Positions 12,854-23,299 of a stretch of 64,000 nt of DNA are shown here, piece after piece; the first letter of the stretch is position 1, and every line of letters starts with the position of its first letter. The notes under the pieces were generated by a model. It saw only the letters and a list, made by a program, of their open reading frames with translations, was not told where the DNA came from and did no database searches. The translations under genes and the position numbers were made by a program. The stretch covers positions 55,739,001-55,803,000 of the forward strand of contig NC_088916.1 of assembly GCF_963576675.1 (NCBI RefSeq), read 5' to 3'. Source of the stretch: Euphorbia lathyris (lineage: Eukaryota; Streptophyta; Magnoliopsida; Malpighiales; Euphorbiaceae).

Positions 12854-13818
12854 ATGGATGGTGAAAGAATTCGTAAAGGAAAAAATAAAATGGTAAGATT
12901 TACCGCTTTATTTCGTTGATTTGTAGCTCGAATTGAATCTGTTGGTTTATTGAAAAAAATCGCCGGAATCGCAGTCGGGCGTATGAACATCACGCCCGAT
13001 CTGCGGTTCGGGCGTATGAGTATCACGCCCGACCAGTGGTGCGAGCGTGATAGCCACATGCCCGAACCAATGGTATGACGTGATACTCATACGTCCGAAC
13101 CACTGATAGAGCGTGATGCTCATACGCCCGCCCAATGGTTCGGGCGTGATTCCCTTACGCCCCACGCTGTTTTTGTATAAAAAAAATATTATTTAAAATT
13201 TTAGTATTAATTTAGTAGTATTTATTTTAGTATAATGTATTATAATTTTATTAATTTAGTGTAATTTATTATTATAATTAGTATTATTTTAGTATAATTT
13301 TATATAAATTGAGTATAACTTTAGTATAATTTAGTATAAATTGAGTATAATTTTAGTATAATTTATTATAATTTTATTAATTTAGTGTAATTTATTATTA
13401 TCATTTGTATTAATTTAGTAGTATTTTAGCATAATTTTATAAATTTAGTATAATTTACATTATTTACAATTTTATTAATTTAGTGTATTTTTTTTTGTAG
13501 ACGGAGCGGCCTACTAGGGGTGGGAAATCCATCCCGTCATCTGCTCGTCGTCTAGATATTGACGGCGAGGATGATACACCACGGCATACGAGATTGCGTG
13601 GTATTGATTATTCCGGTCGTATGCAGAGAGGGGCTGCGACGGACCAGGTGAGGAGGGGATCGACTGTGGACCAGTCCGATATTGATGGATTAGCTGGTTG
13701 TGGCGTGTCACCCAACCATCGGCTACCCACCGATCTGACGAGGATGTTCCACGCATTAAGAGGGAGATGGATGAGTTTATGGATGCGTGGCGTCGGACGA
13801 GCTGAATTTTTGTTGTAG
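12854..13818 (+). CDS. hypothetical two-exon frame between palindromic arrays
   Basis: Exon 1 (12854-12892) encodes 13 residues, MDGERIRKGKNKM, and ends at a good donor (ATG then GTAAGA). A 608-bp intron follows, ending in a poly-T tract and TAG at 13500. Exon 2 (13501-13818) stays open in the same phase for 105 residues, rich in Arg, Asp and Gly (TERPTRGGKSIPSS at its start). The total is about 118 aa. I recognise no domain. Exon 2 is far more GC-rich than its flanks. Near 13738 another frame looks more protein-like (EDVPRIKREMDEFMDAWRRT, stop at 13803-13805), so exon 2 may carry a frameshift and be a remnant of a longer transposon-borne gene. The intron contains 33-bp palindromic units. Confidence 0.3.
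12976..13165. repeat. array of six 33-bp palindromic units (array A)
   Basis: The units start at 12976, 13009, 13042, about 13075, 13108 and 13141, exactly 33 bp apart. Each is an imperfect palindrome of the form CGGGCGTATGAnnATCACGC followed by a short spacer such as CCAATGGT. Since 33 is a multiple of three, one minus-strand frame stays open as an 11-residue repeat (GRDTHTP, GRMSITL and the like). Unit sequences differ while the palindrome is kept, which suggests compensating change. The array lies in the putative intron of the frame above. Confidence 0.85.
13190..13490. repeat. AT-rich degenerate minisatellite
   Basis: The motif TTTAGTATAATTT and variants recur about a dozen times with irregular spacing. 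It fills most of the interval between array A and the GC-rich exon-like block. Confidence 0.7.
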
Positions 13819-14054
13819 AAATTCATACATTTTAACACTGTTTGTTGTATATATTATATTTAACCATTTACGTTTATAAATGTTTATGTTTATTAATGTT
13901 TATTTTAATTTTTAAGTTTTCTATTTTTATTTGTTACGTACAATTCTGTAGTTACGGGCTTAACGGCATATTACGGGTTTCACGGCCTATTTACGGGTTT
14001 AACGAACTATTTACGGGGTTAAAAAGCTAATTTTTTTACCAATCCGACACGCGG

Positions 14055-14212
14055 GCGTGTGGATATCACGCCTCACCGCGTGGTCGGACGTGATATACAC
14101 ACGCCCGACCTTGCGGTGAAGCGTGGGGCTATCACGTCCGACCACGCGGTGAGGCGTGTGTATATCACGTCCGACCACGCGGTGAGACGTGATATCCACA
14201 CGCCCGCGTGTC
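14055..14212. repeat. array of five 33-bp palindromic units (array B)
   Basis: The units start at 14055, 14088, 14121, 14154 and 14187, again exactly 33 bp apart. Cores read GCGTGTGGATATCACGCC or its complement, with the spacer ACCGCGTGGT. The outermost sequences (TTGCCAATCCGACACGCGGG and its complement) also pair, so the whole array can fold into one hairpin. The minus strand reads VGRDIHTPHR-like 11-residue repeats, the same consensus as in array A. The two arrays flank the exon-like block 13501-13818. Confidence 0.85.
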
Positions 14213-14249
14213 GGATTGGCAAAAAAAATTAGAAATTCCCCTTCCAAAT

Positions 14250-15923
14250 TCCATGAAAGGGCATTTTCGTCCTTTCACGAGGCTAGGGGTGGGAATTTGG
14301 GTTTGATGTTTACCCCTAACTACTCTAATCTCATTCTCCAACCCTCCTAAGGTTTTTCATTCCCTTTTCCCCTCTTACTAATTTGAACATCTTCCCTCCT
14401 TATAAAATTATATTTTATTCTCTATTTTATTTTTAATTTTTATTTTGGTCCATATATTTATTTATTTATACTTTTTAATCATTGGATTAATTTCACTTTT
14501 GATCCTTATATATATATATATATTTTTTTATTTTTCCATCAAAAAATATTTTTGACTAAATTTTACTTTTTGATTTTTGTTTTGATCTTTATACTTATTT
14601 GTTTTTACTTTTTTGCCTTGAAAAATAATTTGACAAATATTTTTCTTTTATCATATTGTTCAGTTTTAATATTTATTTTTAATTATTTTAAAATAGAATT
14701 ATGCATTTTTCTTGATTTATGTTGATTTTAATGGTTGAATAAATTGATTTTCATTTTTATATTTACATGTGATTAATTTATTAATACTGACATATGAATG
14801 TGTAAAAATTATTGTTAAAAACACAACTCTGGTTTATTAACTCATTCGAACCAAAGCCACAAAGGGAATCAGAGGTATATGATCCTCTTTACGGAACTGA
14901 AACAAAAAGATAAGAGAATTTAGGGTCATTCCATTTTTTTCTCATTGTCTTTCTTGATTCTATTCTGTTGCCTCTGCCTGAACCAAACACTCCCTTACCC
15001 TTACCCTTAAAGTGAAAAGGGAAATAGAAGAAAAAAAAAACAAACACTTCTTAAACTCCGTACATATTCAATTTTTAACCAATACCGTTTTCTATATAAC
15101 TGCAGTAATTTTTTTTTAAAAATATCAATTTAGTTTCAAATAATTAAAATTATTACAAGTCGCAATGCAATATAACAAGGTTAAGTTTTATATTTTGAAT
15201 TTTGAATTATCAGACATCACTAAAAAAAAAAAAAGTTAAATAGGACAAAAAAATAATAATAACGCAATTAAAATTAAAAATAATAATAATTGAAGGGAGG
15301 TGGTGGAGGAGACGAACCAGAATTTGACAACATTAATGGAAAATCAAATAAAAACTATACAGAAAAGGGGGTGGGGCCAAAAATTAAGACTTTAGGTCGA
15401 TTTAAATATTTTGTTTAATTTTTTTAAAGAAAAATTGTTTAAGTTTAATTAAAATAAACAGAGATTAGTCACCGTTAAGCAAGGGGACACCGTATCTGCT
15501 GCCGTTTGTTTCTCTATTGTCGTCGTTTTTATAAAGAATTCAAAAAATTGCCCGTGTGAGTTTGGGCGCCGCTAGATCTCCGTTCCGTTTACGTCGGTGC
15601 AGGTTGGTTCCGCTGTTCTAGTTCTAGAAATAATAAAAATGAATAAAATCTAAATTTGTATTTATATCGTTTTTAAAATGTGGAGATTTAATTTTAACAT
15701 GCAAAAGTGACATGAACTGTATTCCTAATATTTTCAATTATAATTTCATCATAACCTAATATAAAATTGACCGCACCTTTCAAATATTAATTATATTTAA
15801 AATATTTATTATATTACTAAGATAAAGAATCCCTCCAGCCAAAACTTTCATAGTCAAATTGATTCGATTCTCTTCATCTTTCCCTCCATTCTCTCCCTTT
15901 GGTCGAGCTGCTCCGCTCCTTCC
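14250..15923. other. intergenic DNA, AT-rich
   Basis: No gene is recognised. It includes a (TA)n tract near 14510, a purine run near 15300 and a slightly GC-richer patch (15480-15620) without a convincing frame. The end near 14990 (AACCAAACACTCCC) may be the right end of the element that holds the palindromic arrays. Confidence 0.4.
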
Positions 15924-16141
15924 CCTGGTTGTCATCGCTCGATCACTTCCTTTTCCACTAAGTGATTGCTTAGGGACCTTAGCGTACGATCTGGGCTGTT
16001 TCCCTCTCGACTTTGGATCTTAGCACCCCAAAAGTCTGTCTGTACAAACGATGATGGCCTGTATTCGGAGTTTTCCTGGGGTTGGTAAGGCGAAATGGGG
16101 CCACCCTAGCCCATTGAGTGCTCTACCTCGGGCCATCGACA
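15924..16141 (-). pseudogene. rrn26: mitochondrial 26S rRNA (rrn26) fragment, NUMT
   Basis: The minus strand matches a conserved internal part of large-subunit rRNA: GTCGATGGCCC, then AGCACTCAATGGGCTAGGGT, GGGTGCTAAGATCCAAAGTC, GAGAGGGAAACAGCCCAGAT and CACTTAGTGGAAAAGGAAGT. The last block is how I remember plant mitochondrial rrn26; the plastid 23S gene reads differently there. The fragment is about 218 bp of a gene longer than 3 kb, so it is a nuclear insert of organellar DNA and not a working rRNA. It is followed at once by a LINE scrap and a plastid-like fragment. Confidence 0.85.
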
Positions 16142-16193
16142 GCCTATCATACCCACATGTCCCTTGCCTCTTACCGCTCCCCCTCAGGCATCT

Positions 16194-16292
16194 TTCTTTT
16201 GCAGAATAAGTATTCAGAAGTCTCGGGAGGATTGGATTAGGTCTGGGGACAAAAATACTCGTTTTTTTCATCTCTCCATCGTCATAAAAATC
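16194..16292 (+). pseudogene. short LINE ORF2 fragment
   Basis: The plus strand reads [18 protein letters not shown] (about 16218-16275). This is the conserved linker between endonuclease and reverse transcriptase in plant LINEs; the LINE at 1.3-7.1 kb has RVDWLAEGDRNTRFFH at the same place. Only about 100 bp remain, wedged between two organelle-derived pieces. Confidence 0.75.
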
Positions 16293-16299
16293 TTTTTCT

Positions 16300-16445
16300 G
16301 GTTTACGGTTTTTACCGACAGATGGATAGGTTCGATAATCAATATTCTCTTTTTCATCAATTCTGTAAGAGTTACATCTTTCTGAACCATCAGAATATTC
16401 AGATTTATTTCTTGCCTTTGAATAGAAGATATAATAATTTCTCGC
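16300..16445 (-). pseudogene. ycf1: plastid ycf1 C-terminal fragment, NUPT
   Basis: The minus strand reads [17 protein letters not shown], then [19 protein letters not shown] and IHLSVK. This is the conserved segment near the C terminus of Ycf1 (Tic214), the large plastid-encoded translocon protein. About 50 codons remain of a gene usually above 1,700 codons, and the reading frame on both sides is unrelated. It is a nuclear copy of plastid DNA, or plastid DNA that came by way of the mitochondrion. Confidence 0.75.
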
Positions 16446-16795
16446 CTATGAGCGAACACTAGTGAGCGGTAGTGAAATTCCTTATTTCCTGCAGTCCATC
16501 CATCCCCTAAACCCAAAACAAAAATGGTCAAATTTTGGAAGGAACAAGGGGAGCAGCTATCTTGTTATAAATAACTTATCAAAATTTCACGTATAATTTA
16601 ATCATAAAAAATAACCAGAAATATATTGAATGACGTGGTATCGATCAGTCGACATGTTAAGTTTATATAAATAGAGAGAGATTTTTGGTTACAAACCATT
16701 AGACTCGTTATTACAAAAACAAGTTTGTTACATATTTAAGTAACACCCCTTACCCAGCTCCCTAAAATCTAAAAAGTAAAAAATTAAGGGTCACG

Positions 16796-17480
16796 GATGG
16801 CGCTGAAGTGCCTGATCTGGCGCGTGGAGTACACACGCCAGATAGGGGTGCACTCGAGCCGAACCAAGACCGAATAGGATCCGGCTGGACTCGACTCGAA
16901 GTGTTAAGATCGGGCTCGGCTCGAGCTCGAAGCTCGCCGAGCCTGAAATTTTGGAGCTCGGGAGCTCGATATAGGTTCAGCTCGAGCTCGAAGCTTGTCG
17001 AGCGGCTCGTTTTAATTTTTAAAAAAATCGTTTTGAATATACTTAATTATACTTGATTAATATTTTATTATCTAAAATCAGCATTCTAATTAAGAAATAC
17101 CAAATTTAAACTCTAAAACATAAATATAACATTTAAATGTCTTTTTTTAGCCTAATACAAATTGGATGTCTTTATATTTTTTAAGGATCAATTAAGATAA
17201 TTATTATTTTTATTATTATTTGTTACATTATAAATTAAATATTAATATATATAGTAATTAAAAAATCAATCGAGCTTGCTCACGAGCTTTCGAGCCGAAC
17301 CTAAAGAAGCTCGGCTTGGCTTATGAATGTCTCGAGCCGATTCCGAACTCGAACCAAGCTCTACAGAGTCGAGCTTTGACCGAGCTTTGACCAAATCGAG
17401 CTCGAATAGTTTGCGAACCACCATGGCTCGTTTGCACCCCTAGCGCCAGATATGGTGCATTAGGCGCCATCCTGCCTTCA
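16796..17480. repeat. palindromic unit split by a hAT element
   Basis: Left part ATGGCGC...CTGATCTGGCGCGTGG and right part CGCCAGATATGGTGCA...GGCGCCAT pair with each other once the 17-kb hAT element is removed. The left part reads GVHTPDR on the plus strand, the same short motif as the 33-bp units at 13.0 and 14.1 kb. It looks like a third, single-copy relative of those arrays. Confidence 0.55.
16843..17442. mobile_element. non-autonomous hAT element
   Basis: The 600-bp element begins TAGGGGTGCACTCGAGCC and ends GGCTCGTTTGCACCCCTA. The flanking 8-mers ACGCCAGA (16835-16842) and GCGCCAGA (17443-17450) match at 7 of 8 positions. Both ends hold many GAGCTCG/CGAGCTC motifs, a usual subterminal pattern for this hAT group. 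It has no transposase. Confidence 0.85.
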
Positions 17481-18054
17481 AGTTTATGCTTTATAGAGAG
17501 ATGGTAATTTATAATTTGGCCCTGTAAAATTACGATTTTGGTTTTGAAAAATTAAAGTTTTGACACCTATTGTTAATTAATATATATTTTTTAATCCCAG
17601 AAAATTTTGAAAAATAAATCCCTTCTAATGGAATGTTACTCCACTTTGTTACTTACCCCACCTAAATCACAATAGTTGTTACCAACCATTGTGGATGCTC
17701 TTATATATATATATATAATGCATGTTAGGGTGCAAATGATAATTTGGTATCCATTAAGCGTAATTTGGAGGAACAGTTTTTTTTATCAATAAAAGAAATT
17801 TTATAGAACAAAAACGAGAATCACACAGTACAAAACACAGCTAAATCCAGTAGTAAAGCTACCAAGTATTCCAGTAGTACTTATCCATATTCTTCAAAGC
17901 ACGACCCCTTAATCTAACGTATAAACAAATGCTCCCTACCACTTTGTTATAATCAAAACAAAATCCCTGAAAATAACATTTATTCCTAGTTAACCATATA
18001 TGGTAAACAAAGGCAGTAAAAGCAATTCTTTTAACTCCAGCCAGAACCGATTTT
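17481..18054. other. intergenic DNA, nothing firm
   Basis: It contains the sequence AACCATTGTGGATGCTCTTA at 17687-17706, which looks like one end of a Tourist-like MITE; no partner end was found. Confidence 0.35.
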
Positions 18055-18330
18055 TCATAACTTTTTTCCCAACCAACTTACAATTCTTCTCCATCTTAGA
18101 TTCTCAACTGACAACATACACCTATCAACAATATTTTTCCACATAGCATGAGTGACATGACATGTGAAGAACAAATGGTCATTAATTTCAACATTCCCCT
18201 TACACAAATCACATGTAGAATTCTGAACAATATCCAAACGAAACAACCTAGCTTTAACATTGAGTCTCTTGTGTATAGCCAACCAAACAACAAAACTACA
18301 CTTGAGGATATTACCTGGAGCCCAAAGTAG
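18055..18330 (-). pseudogene. LINE zf-RVT domain fragment
   Basis: One open frame on the minus strand carries WLAIHKRLNVKARLFR, CDLCKGNVEINDHLFFTC and the W after it. This is the zinc-binding domain between reverse transcriptase and RNase H in plant LINE ORF2. The pattern C-x2-C ... H-x4-C is intact. The rest of the element is absent or too decayed to read; similar sequence may extend to about 18530. Confidence 0.8.
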
Positions 18331-18787
18331 TTTAGACCAAAGAACTCTTTCATTTTGAGGCCGAATAACATTCCAAGTAGAAGAGATGGAATAAAATCCA
18401 TTCTTAGAGTGTGGCTAGATGATCTTGTCTTGCAAATTAAGGATAAGCTTAAAACAACAAACAATGTTCCAAGCATCCTCAGTAATTCTGTTCATAGGAT
18501 CAGGCAGAACCCAAAACCCTCTAGAAGCGGGTTTTTTTATATTGAAAATCATATTTAGTGAGAAATATAACGTGCGTACGCAGTTTAAAAACCTATCAAG
18601 TATGACATAGAAGTATTGATAAGATTATACGAGATTAAACAAGTTATAGAAACATTTCAATTGTATTTATGAGTTATGAATTGATACATGATGGGGGTAT
18701 TCTCCAGGGTGGATAAAATGATTTAAGCATTTGATTGTATTTTTGTTTTGGTGAAACGTTTATACAATGTTGATAGTATTTAATTAT

Positions 18788-19337
18788 GGGTTAATACACA
18801 TATTTGCCCTTATGTTTTCTCGGAAAAACAGATTTGCCCTTAAATCAAATAAACCCACAAAACTATCCCTGAATTTTCCATAAACCTGCAATTATACCCT
18901 AATCTGACGGAGCTGCTAAACGGCGATGACATCAAACCTTCTTATCTCTAGAAAAACTTCAGAAAAGAACAACCAATCACAAACAGAAAAAAATATGCAC
19001 ATTCAATTTTGATTAAAAGCAAGTTAGAAGTACATATTGGTCAAAATTCATTTTCATAAAAGCTCAATCAACCTAATAAAATGGCGTCTAAACCTCCTAA
19101 TTAATCCAAAAGCAATAGCAATAAAAAACAATAAGAAACCAAATGAATTTTGATTGTCGTCATCTAATTTTTTTGGAGACAATAAGGTTTGATGTCATCG
19201 TCGTTTAGCAGCTCCGTTAGATTATGGTATAATTGCAGGTTTATGGAAAATTCAGGGATAGTTTTGTGGGTTTATTTGATTTAAGGGTAAATCTATTTTT
19301 CCGCGAAAACACAGGGGCAAATATGTGTATTAACCCA
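18788..19337. mobile_element. Mutator-type MITE with 9-bp target duplication
   Basis: The 550-bp element has terminal inverted repeats of about 170 bp (GGGTTAATACACATATTTGC and its complement). It is flanked by identical TTTAATTAT (18779-18787, 19338-19346). There is no coding capacity. Confidence 0.85.
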
Positions 19338-19478
19338 TTTAATTATAGTTAAGATTGATACATTGATTATATAAAAGCTAAGGAATTATTTTGTGTAATT
19401 TTTGGTAAAACTTTCTTTATATATATAATATATATATTATAATTGATAATTTTTTATTGAGATTTCCGTCTCATATTT

Positions 19479-20182
19479 TGATAACTCGGGGAAAAAACCT
19501 TGATCGGAGCACTTCCCTGTGAGGCGCCGTTGGGATCGGCCGGGGACACTCCGATGCCAAAGTCAGTAATATTTCTAAGAATAAACTGTAAGCACAAAAG
19601 TAGAGAATCAGTAAGTGTACCTTTGATCTTAGGAAGCTGGCGTATTTATATAGGTTTCTGTAACCTTCAGCATTAATGGGGAAGCAGGTGAAGAGTCATG
19701 TCATTACTCATCTTTAATTGCTATCAATTCTCCATTAATCCCAGCATTTAGCATCGAAACCCTCAGAGTTGGAGTATTCGAACAGTCAAGTCTTTATTCC
19801 CTTTTAATGGCTATTAATTGCCATTTAATTGTATTTATTCCCATTCATGGATGGTAATAAAGGCGCCTTTTGGTATTCTTAGATCAGTCAAGGCGTATGT
19901 ACGCTTTCCTTGAGAGCTATGGCGGGTCCCCATTACTCGCTCTCATCGGGCGTATCTCGTTATGGCATATCTCGCCATGGTCCACGTGGTGTGGCATAAT
20001 GCTAGAAACTCCTTCCTTTTCTCCATTATTTGCATATTCACCCATGCATTGATCCTGCAATAATTGTCATTACTTCCACATTAATCATGCATAAATATCT
20101 CTTTTAGAAGGAATAATGGTTTGCCATTATTTATATTAATTTTCCCTTATTCCTTATTCAAGAATAATTTGGGTTGTTATCA
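19479..20182 (-). repeat. 3' LTR of the gypsy element
   Basis: It is 704 bp, starts TGATAACTCGGGG and ends GGGTTGTTATCA on the plus strand (TG...CA with a TGATAAC/GTTATCA inverted end). The 5-bp duplication TATTT lies outside. Confidence 0.9.
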
Positions 20183-20194
20183 GAACCCCCCTTA
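20183..20194 (-). promoter_or_regulatory. polypurine tract of the gypsy element
   Basis: On the minus strand the bases TAAGGGGGGTTC directly abut the 3' LTR. This is the expected place and composition for the plus-strand primer in reverse transcription. Confidence 0.75.
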
Positions 20195-20733
20195 AAGGTA
20201 TAAAAAGCTCTTTAGGGCTGTCTAAATGGTGTTTTATTTTTCTATCTTGGAGGAAAGTGGACTCGCCCTAGATGGGGGATCATATATGGAAATGATGCGC
20301 CTTTAGGGGCTTCCTTATGCGGGAACTTATGAACAAGATTCGCCCTATGTGAGATCACATATAGATATGATGCACTTTTAGGGGCTTTTGCTTCCTTATA
20401 GATAGGTGGCCAACCGTATCCATTGTTAGCCTCTAGGGGCTTCTTGAGAGTTTATATTTCTTTTAGAAATGGAATAACCCGCCCTTTATGGGACCATTTG
20501 TTCCTACCGCATAGGATTATGTTTCGCCTTAGGGACTTCTTTTCTTCAGTTCTGCCATATTGAGGAGAATGACCCGCCCTTATGGATCAGTAAGAATGAT
20601 AAGCCATTTAGGGACTTTTGTGCATTTTGTGGGGGGTTTTGACACTCTAGGCATTTGCTTTTTTAGCCTTTACTCATTTTCCAAAGTATTTTTACTTTGC
20701 ATTTGTGAAGGCGAGACTTCGTTTATTTCTATG
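20195..20733 (-). other. gypsy 3' non-coding region with loose repeats
   Basis: The phrase GCCCTATG...GGATCATATATGGAAATGATGC and TTTAGGGGCTT recur in loose form. No reading frame is convincing. Confidence 0.5.
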
Positions 20734-21391
20734 ATGAAGATGAGGATTCATTACTTCGATGAAGACGAGGCTTCATTGTTTGGATGAAGACGAGGCTTCA
20801 TTATTTAGATGAAGACGAGGTTTCATTACTTGGATGAAGACGAGGCTTCATTACTTGGAGATGAAGATGAGGCTTCATTATTTGGAGATGAAGACGAGGC
20901 TTCATTATTTAGAGATGAAGACGAGGCTTCATTACTTGGAGATGAAGACGAGGCTTCATTATTTGGAGATGAAGACGAGGCTTCATTATTTGGAGATGAA
21001 GTCGAGGCTTCATTACTTGGAGATGAAGACGAGGCTTCATTATTTGGAGATGAAGACGAGGCTTCATTATTTGGAGATGAAGCTGAGGCTTCATTACTTG
21101 GATGAAGACGAGGCTTCATTGGTTTGATGAAGACGAGGCTTCATTATTTGGATGAAGATGAGGCTTCATTGTTTGGAGATGAAGATGAGGCTTCATTATC
21201 TTTGATGAAGACGAGGCTTCATTATTTGGAGATGAAGACGAGGCTTCATTATGTTTGATGAAGACGAGGCTTCATTATCTTTGATGAAGACGAGGCTTCA
21301 TTATTTGGAGATGAAGATGAGGCTTCATTATCTTTGATGAAGACGAGGCTTCATTGTCTTTGATGAAGACGAGGCTTCATTATTTGGATGA
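20734..21391 (-). repeat. about 25-unit tandem repeat of 24-27 bp
   Basis: The unit is GATGAAGACGAGGCTTCATT plus a variable end (ATTTGGA, ACTTGGA, ATCTTT). From about 20840 to 21105 the unit is 27 bp and every third unit ends ACTTGG, giving an 81-bp higher-order period; later units vary between 24 and 27 bp. Each unit is partly palindromic (GATGAAG...CTTCATT). Because 27 is a multiple of three, long frames stay open on both strands (GDEDEASLF on plus); these are by-products and not genes. It lies in the 3' non-coding part of the gypsy element. Confidence 0.9.
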
Positions 21392-21899
21392 ACCCTTTTC
21401 TTTCCAGAACTATTTTTACTAATGCATTATATCTTTTAGCAAGTAACTTTTTAGAATCTGGTTTAGGATTTCTCCGATTGTTTAGGGTAGGTGGCCAGCC
21501 GTACCCCAATATGTGAACCTTTGTGAAGGTTAGAAGCTTTTATTCCTAGTGAGGAAGTTAAGCTGCCTTAGGCGATCGATTTGCTTCCTATCTTTGAGGT
21601 GAATCGATCCGCTGCCAGGTCTTGAGACTCTTCTTTGGGAAGAGTATTTGAGAGTGTAAAGTTCTCACGTCTGAGAAATGTTTTAACTCTGTCTCTGACG
21701 ACGATCAATCGTTTCCTATCTTTGAGGTAGATCGATCCGCCGCTGAGATTATTGTTCTCCTATCTTTGAGGAGAAAGTTTAGGGTGTAATTTTCTCATGT
21801 TTGAGATAATTTTAACCCGCTTTTGATGGTGACCAATATTTTTCCTGTCTTTAAGGAGAGAGTTGAACTCATTTGAAAGCTCTTGAGGGTCTGTGTTTC
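21392..21899 (-). repeat. dispersed CCTATCTTTGAGG repeats in gypsy interior
   Basis: The motif CCTATCTTTGAGG (and close variants) occurs at least four times, each followed by an ATCGATCCGCC-like or GAGAAAG-like phrase. This points to a decayed tandem repeat beyond the main array. No gene is seen. Confidence 0.55.
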
Positions 21900-23020
21900 T
21901 TATCTTTGTGGAAAGGGGATCCGCCCGTGATGGGGATCAATTGTCCTATCTTTGAGGTAATTGATCCGCCTATGAAACTTTTCATTCGCCAGCCACTGGG
22001 CGTATATCACCTCTTTGATTACATCTGCCTTCTTCAGCTTTGCTATTTCTTCTTTGATTTTTAGACCCATGGTTCCGTCTTTGCTGAGCAACTGCATTTG
22101 CATATTCCATGATGTTTAACTTATGAGTAATCACATCTGGGCTTACTCCTGTGAGGATCTCATTCTTCCATGCAAACACGCTTTCAGACTCAATGAGAAC
22201 TTTCGTAACATCCTCCTTGATCTCAGGTTTTAATCCTTTGGCGATCCGCACTCGCTTTCCATCAGCAATAAGGAACATTTCCGTGTCGCCCAAAGTTGTA
22301 GTGACAAGTTCATCTTCCTCACCTTGGTCATCTTTTAATTGTCGGCGGGTCGATAGCGACGCCGAGTAGGTCTCTTGAACCACCTTTTGGTTCCCGCTAA
22401 TCATTATTCCTCCTTTGCTGGTGGGAATGTACATTGCCAGACGGCGGATGGAAATTAGGGCTGCAACCTCTAAGGTGAATGGCTGCCCAAGAATGATGTT
22501 ATAAGCTAATTGTCCATCCGTAATAGAGAACTCCAGATCACCAATCCACGCTTGATCATCATCCGCCAGCTTGCATTCCAAAGTTACCTGGCCCTTGGTT
22601 CGGATAGTGTGACCTGTCACTCCCATGATGTCAACAATAGTTGTTTCTATTTGGATCGGATCAACCTTTAGTTTGGCGAATGCACCTTTGGTGATGACAT
22701 TGCAAGAACTGCCCATGTCTGCCATTACTCGCTTCATTTCATCTCCCATCCTTCAATCATCATTGTTACTACCAACGCATCTGTATGTGGAGAGATTACT
22801 GGACCTGTTTCTGCAAAAGGGGCAATTGAGGATCTTTTATCCAGAGTGGATATTTTTGCTTTTTTCACGGGTGGCTGATACACTGGTCCATCTGCTTGTC
22901 ATTTTGTTATTTGTTATTCTGGACAAATCTATCTAGTTTTCCAGCTCCCAGTAAGCTTCAAAATTTGGTGGCCATTTCTTCTATGGAACCTGTAATACGT
23001 CTTGGCGTTCCTTCCAACGG
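21900..23020 (-). pseudogene. gypsy gag C-terminus, aspartic protease and RT start
   Basis: Reading the minus strand from about 23020: a gag C-terminal block (AKTYYRFHRRNGH, where family members usually have a zinc-knuckle-like Cys/His set), then the retropepsin-like domain (22749-22250) with MADMGSSCNVI at the catalytic site and YNIILGQPF as the flap-side block. The reverse transcriptase N-terminus follows (VFAWKNEI and VSPDVITHKLNI, then after a frameshift KADVIKEVIYAQWLAN, to 21900). The usual catalytic D-T/S-G reads D-M-G here, so the protease is probably inactive. The rest of the reverse transcriptase does not follow downstream. Confidence 0.75.
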
Positions 23021-23290
23021 TTACATGATCCCCTCCTTTGGGTTTGGGATATGTAATGTCCCGTTTATATTGACTCTTCTCCTTTTATTGTGGCAAGTTG
23101 GAAGCTTTAAACATTTTGTCCGCCTCGTACCCCAGGATCCGCACTGTGAATGGCGAATTCCTGTTAACTGGATGGCGTATCTTTCCGTATTGTTCTCTTG
23201 TCTATCTATAGCAGCATATACTCGCCTTTCAATCTCATCATTCGTGTGTTCAGTGTTGAATCGTGGTGGTGAAGCCAACTCTTGATCTTG
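23021..23290 (-). pseudogene. gag-like fragment of the gypsy element
   Basis: An 85-codon minus frame starts MASPPRFNTEHTNDEIERRV and leads into the gag C-terminal block below 23020. The position just upstream of the protease suits gag. I recognise no clear domain by itself. Confidence 0.4.
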
Positions 23291-23299
23291 ATCATGTTG

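Noticed and set aside
12947..13165. Minus-strand frame of 72 codons with GRDTHTP-type repeats as a protein gene
   Set aside because: The frame exists because the palindromic unit is 33 bp; DNA-level palindromes explain the pattern better than a protein.
12976..14212. CRISPR array
   Set aside because: Units abut with 33-bp period and no unique spacers, and the genome is a plant.
15924..16141. Functional rRNA gene
   Set aside because: Only about 218 bp of a gene over 3 kb long, flanked by unrelated fragments.
20809..21127. Long overlapping frames on both strands (about 97 codons each)
   Set aside because: They arise from a tandem unit whose 27-bp length is a multiple of three; no start context, no homology, and they lie in the retrotransposon 3' region.
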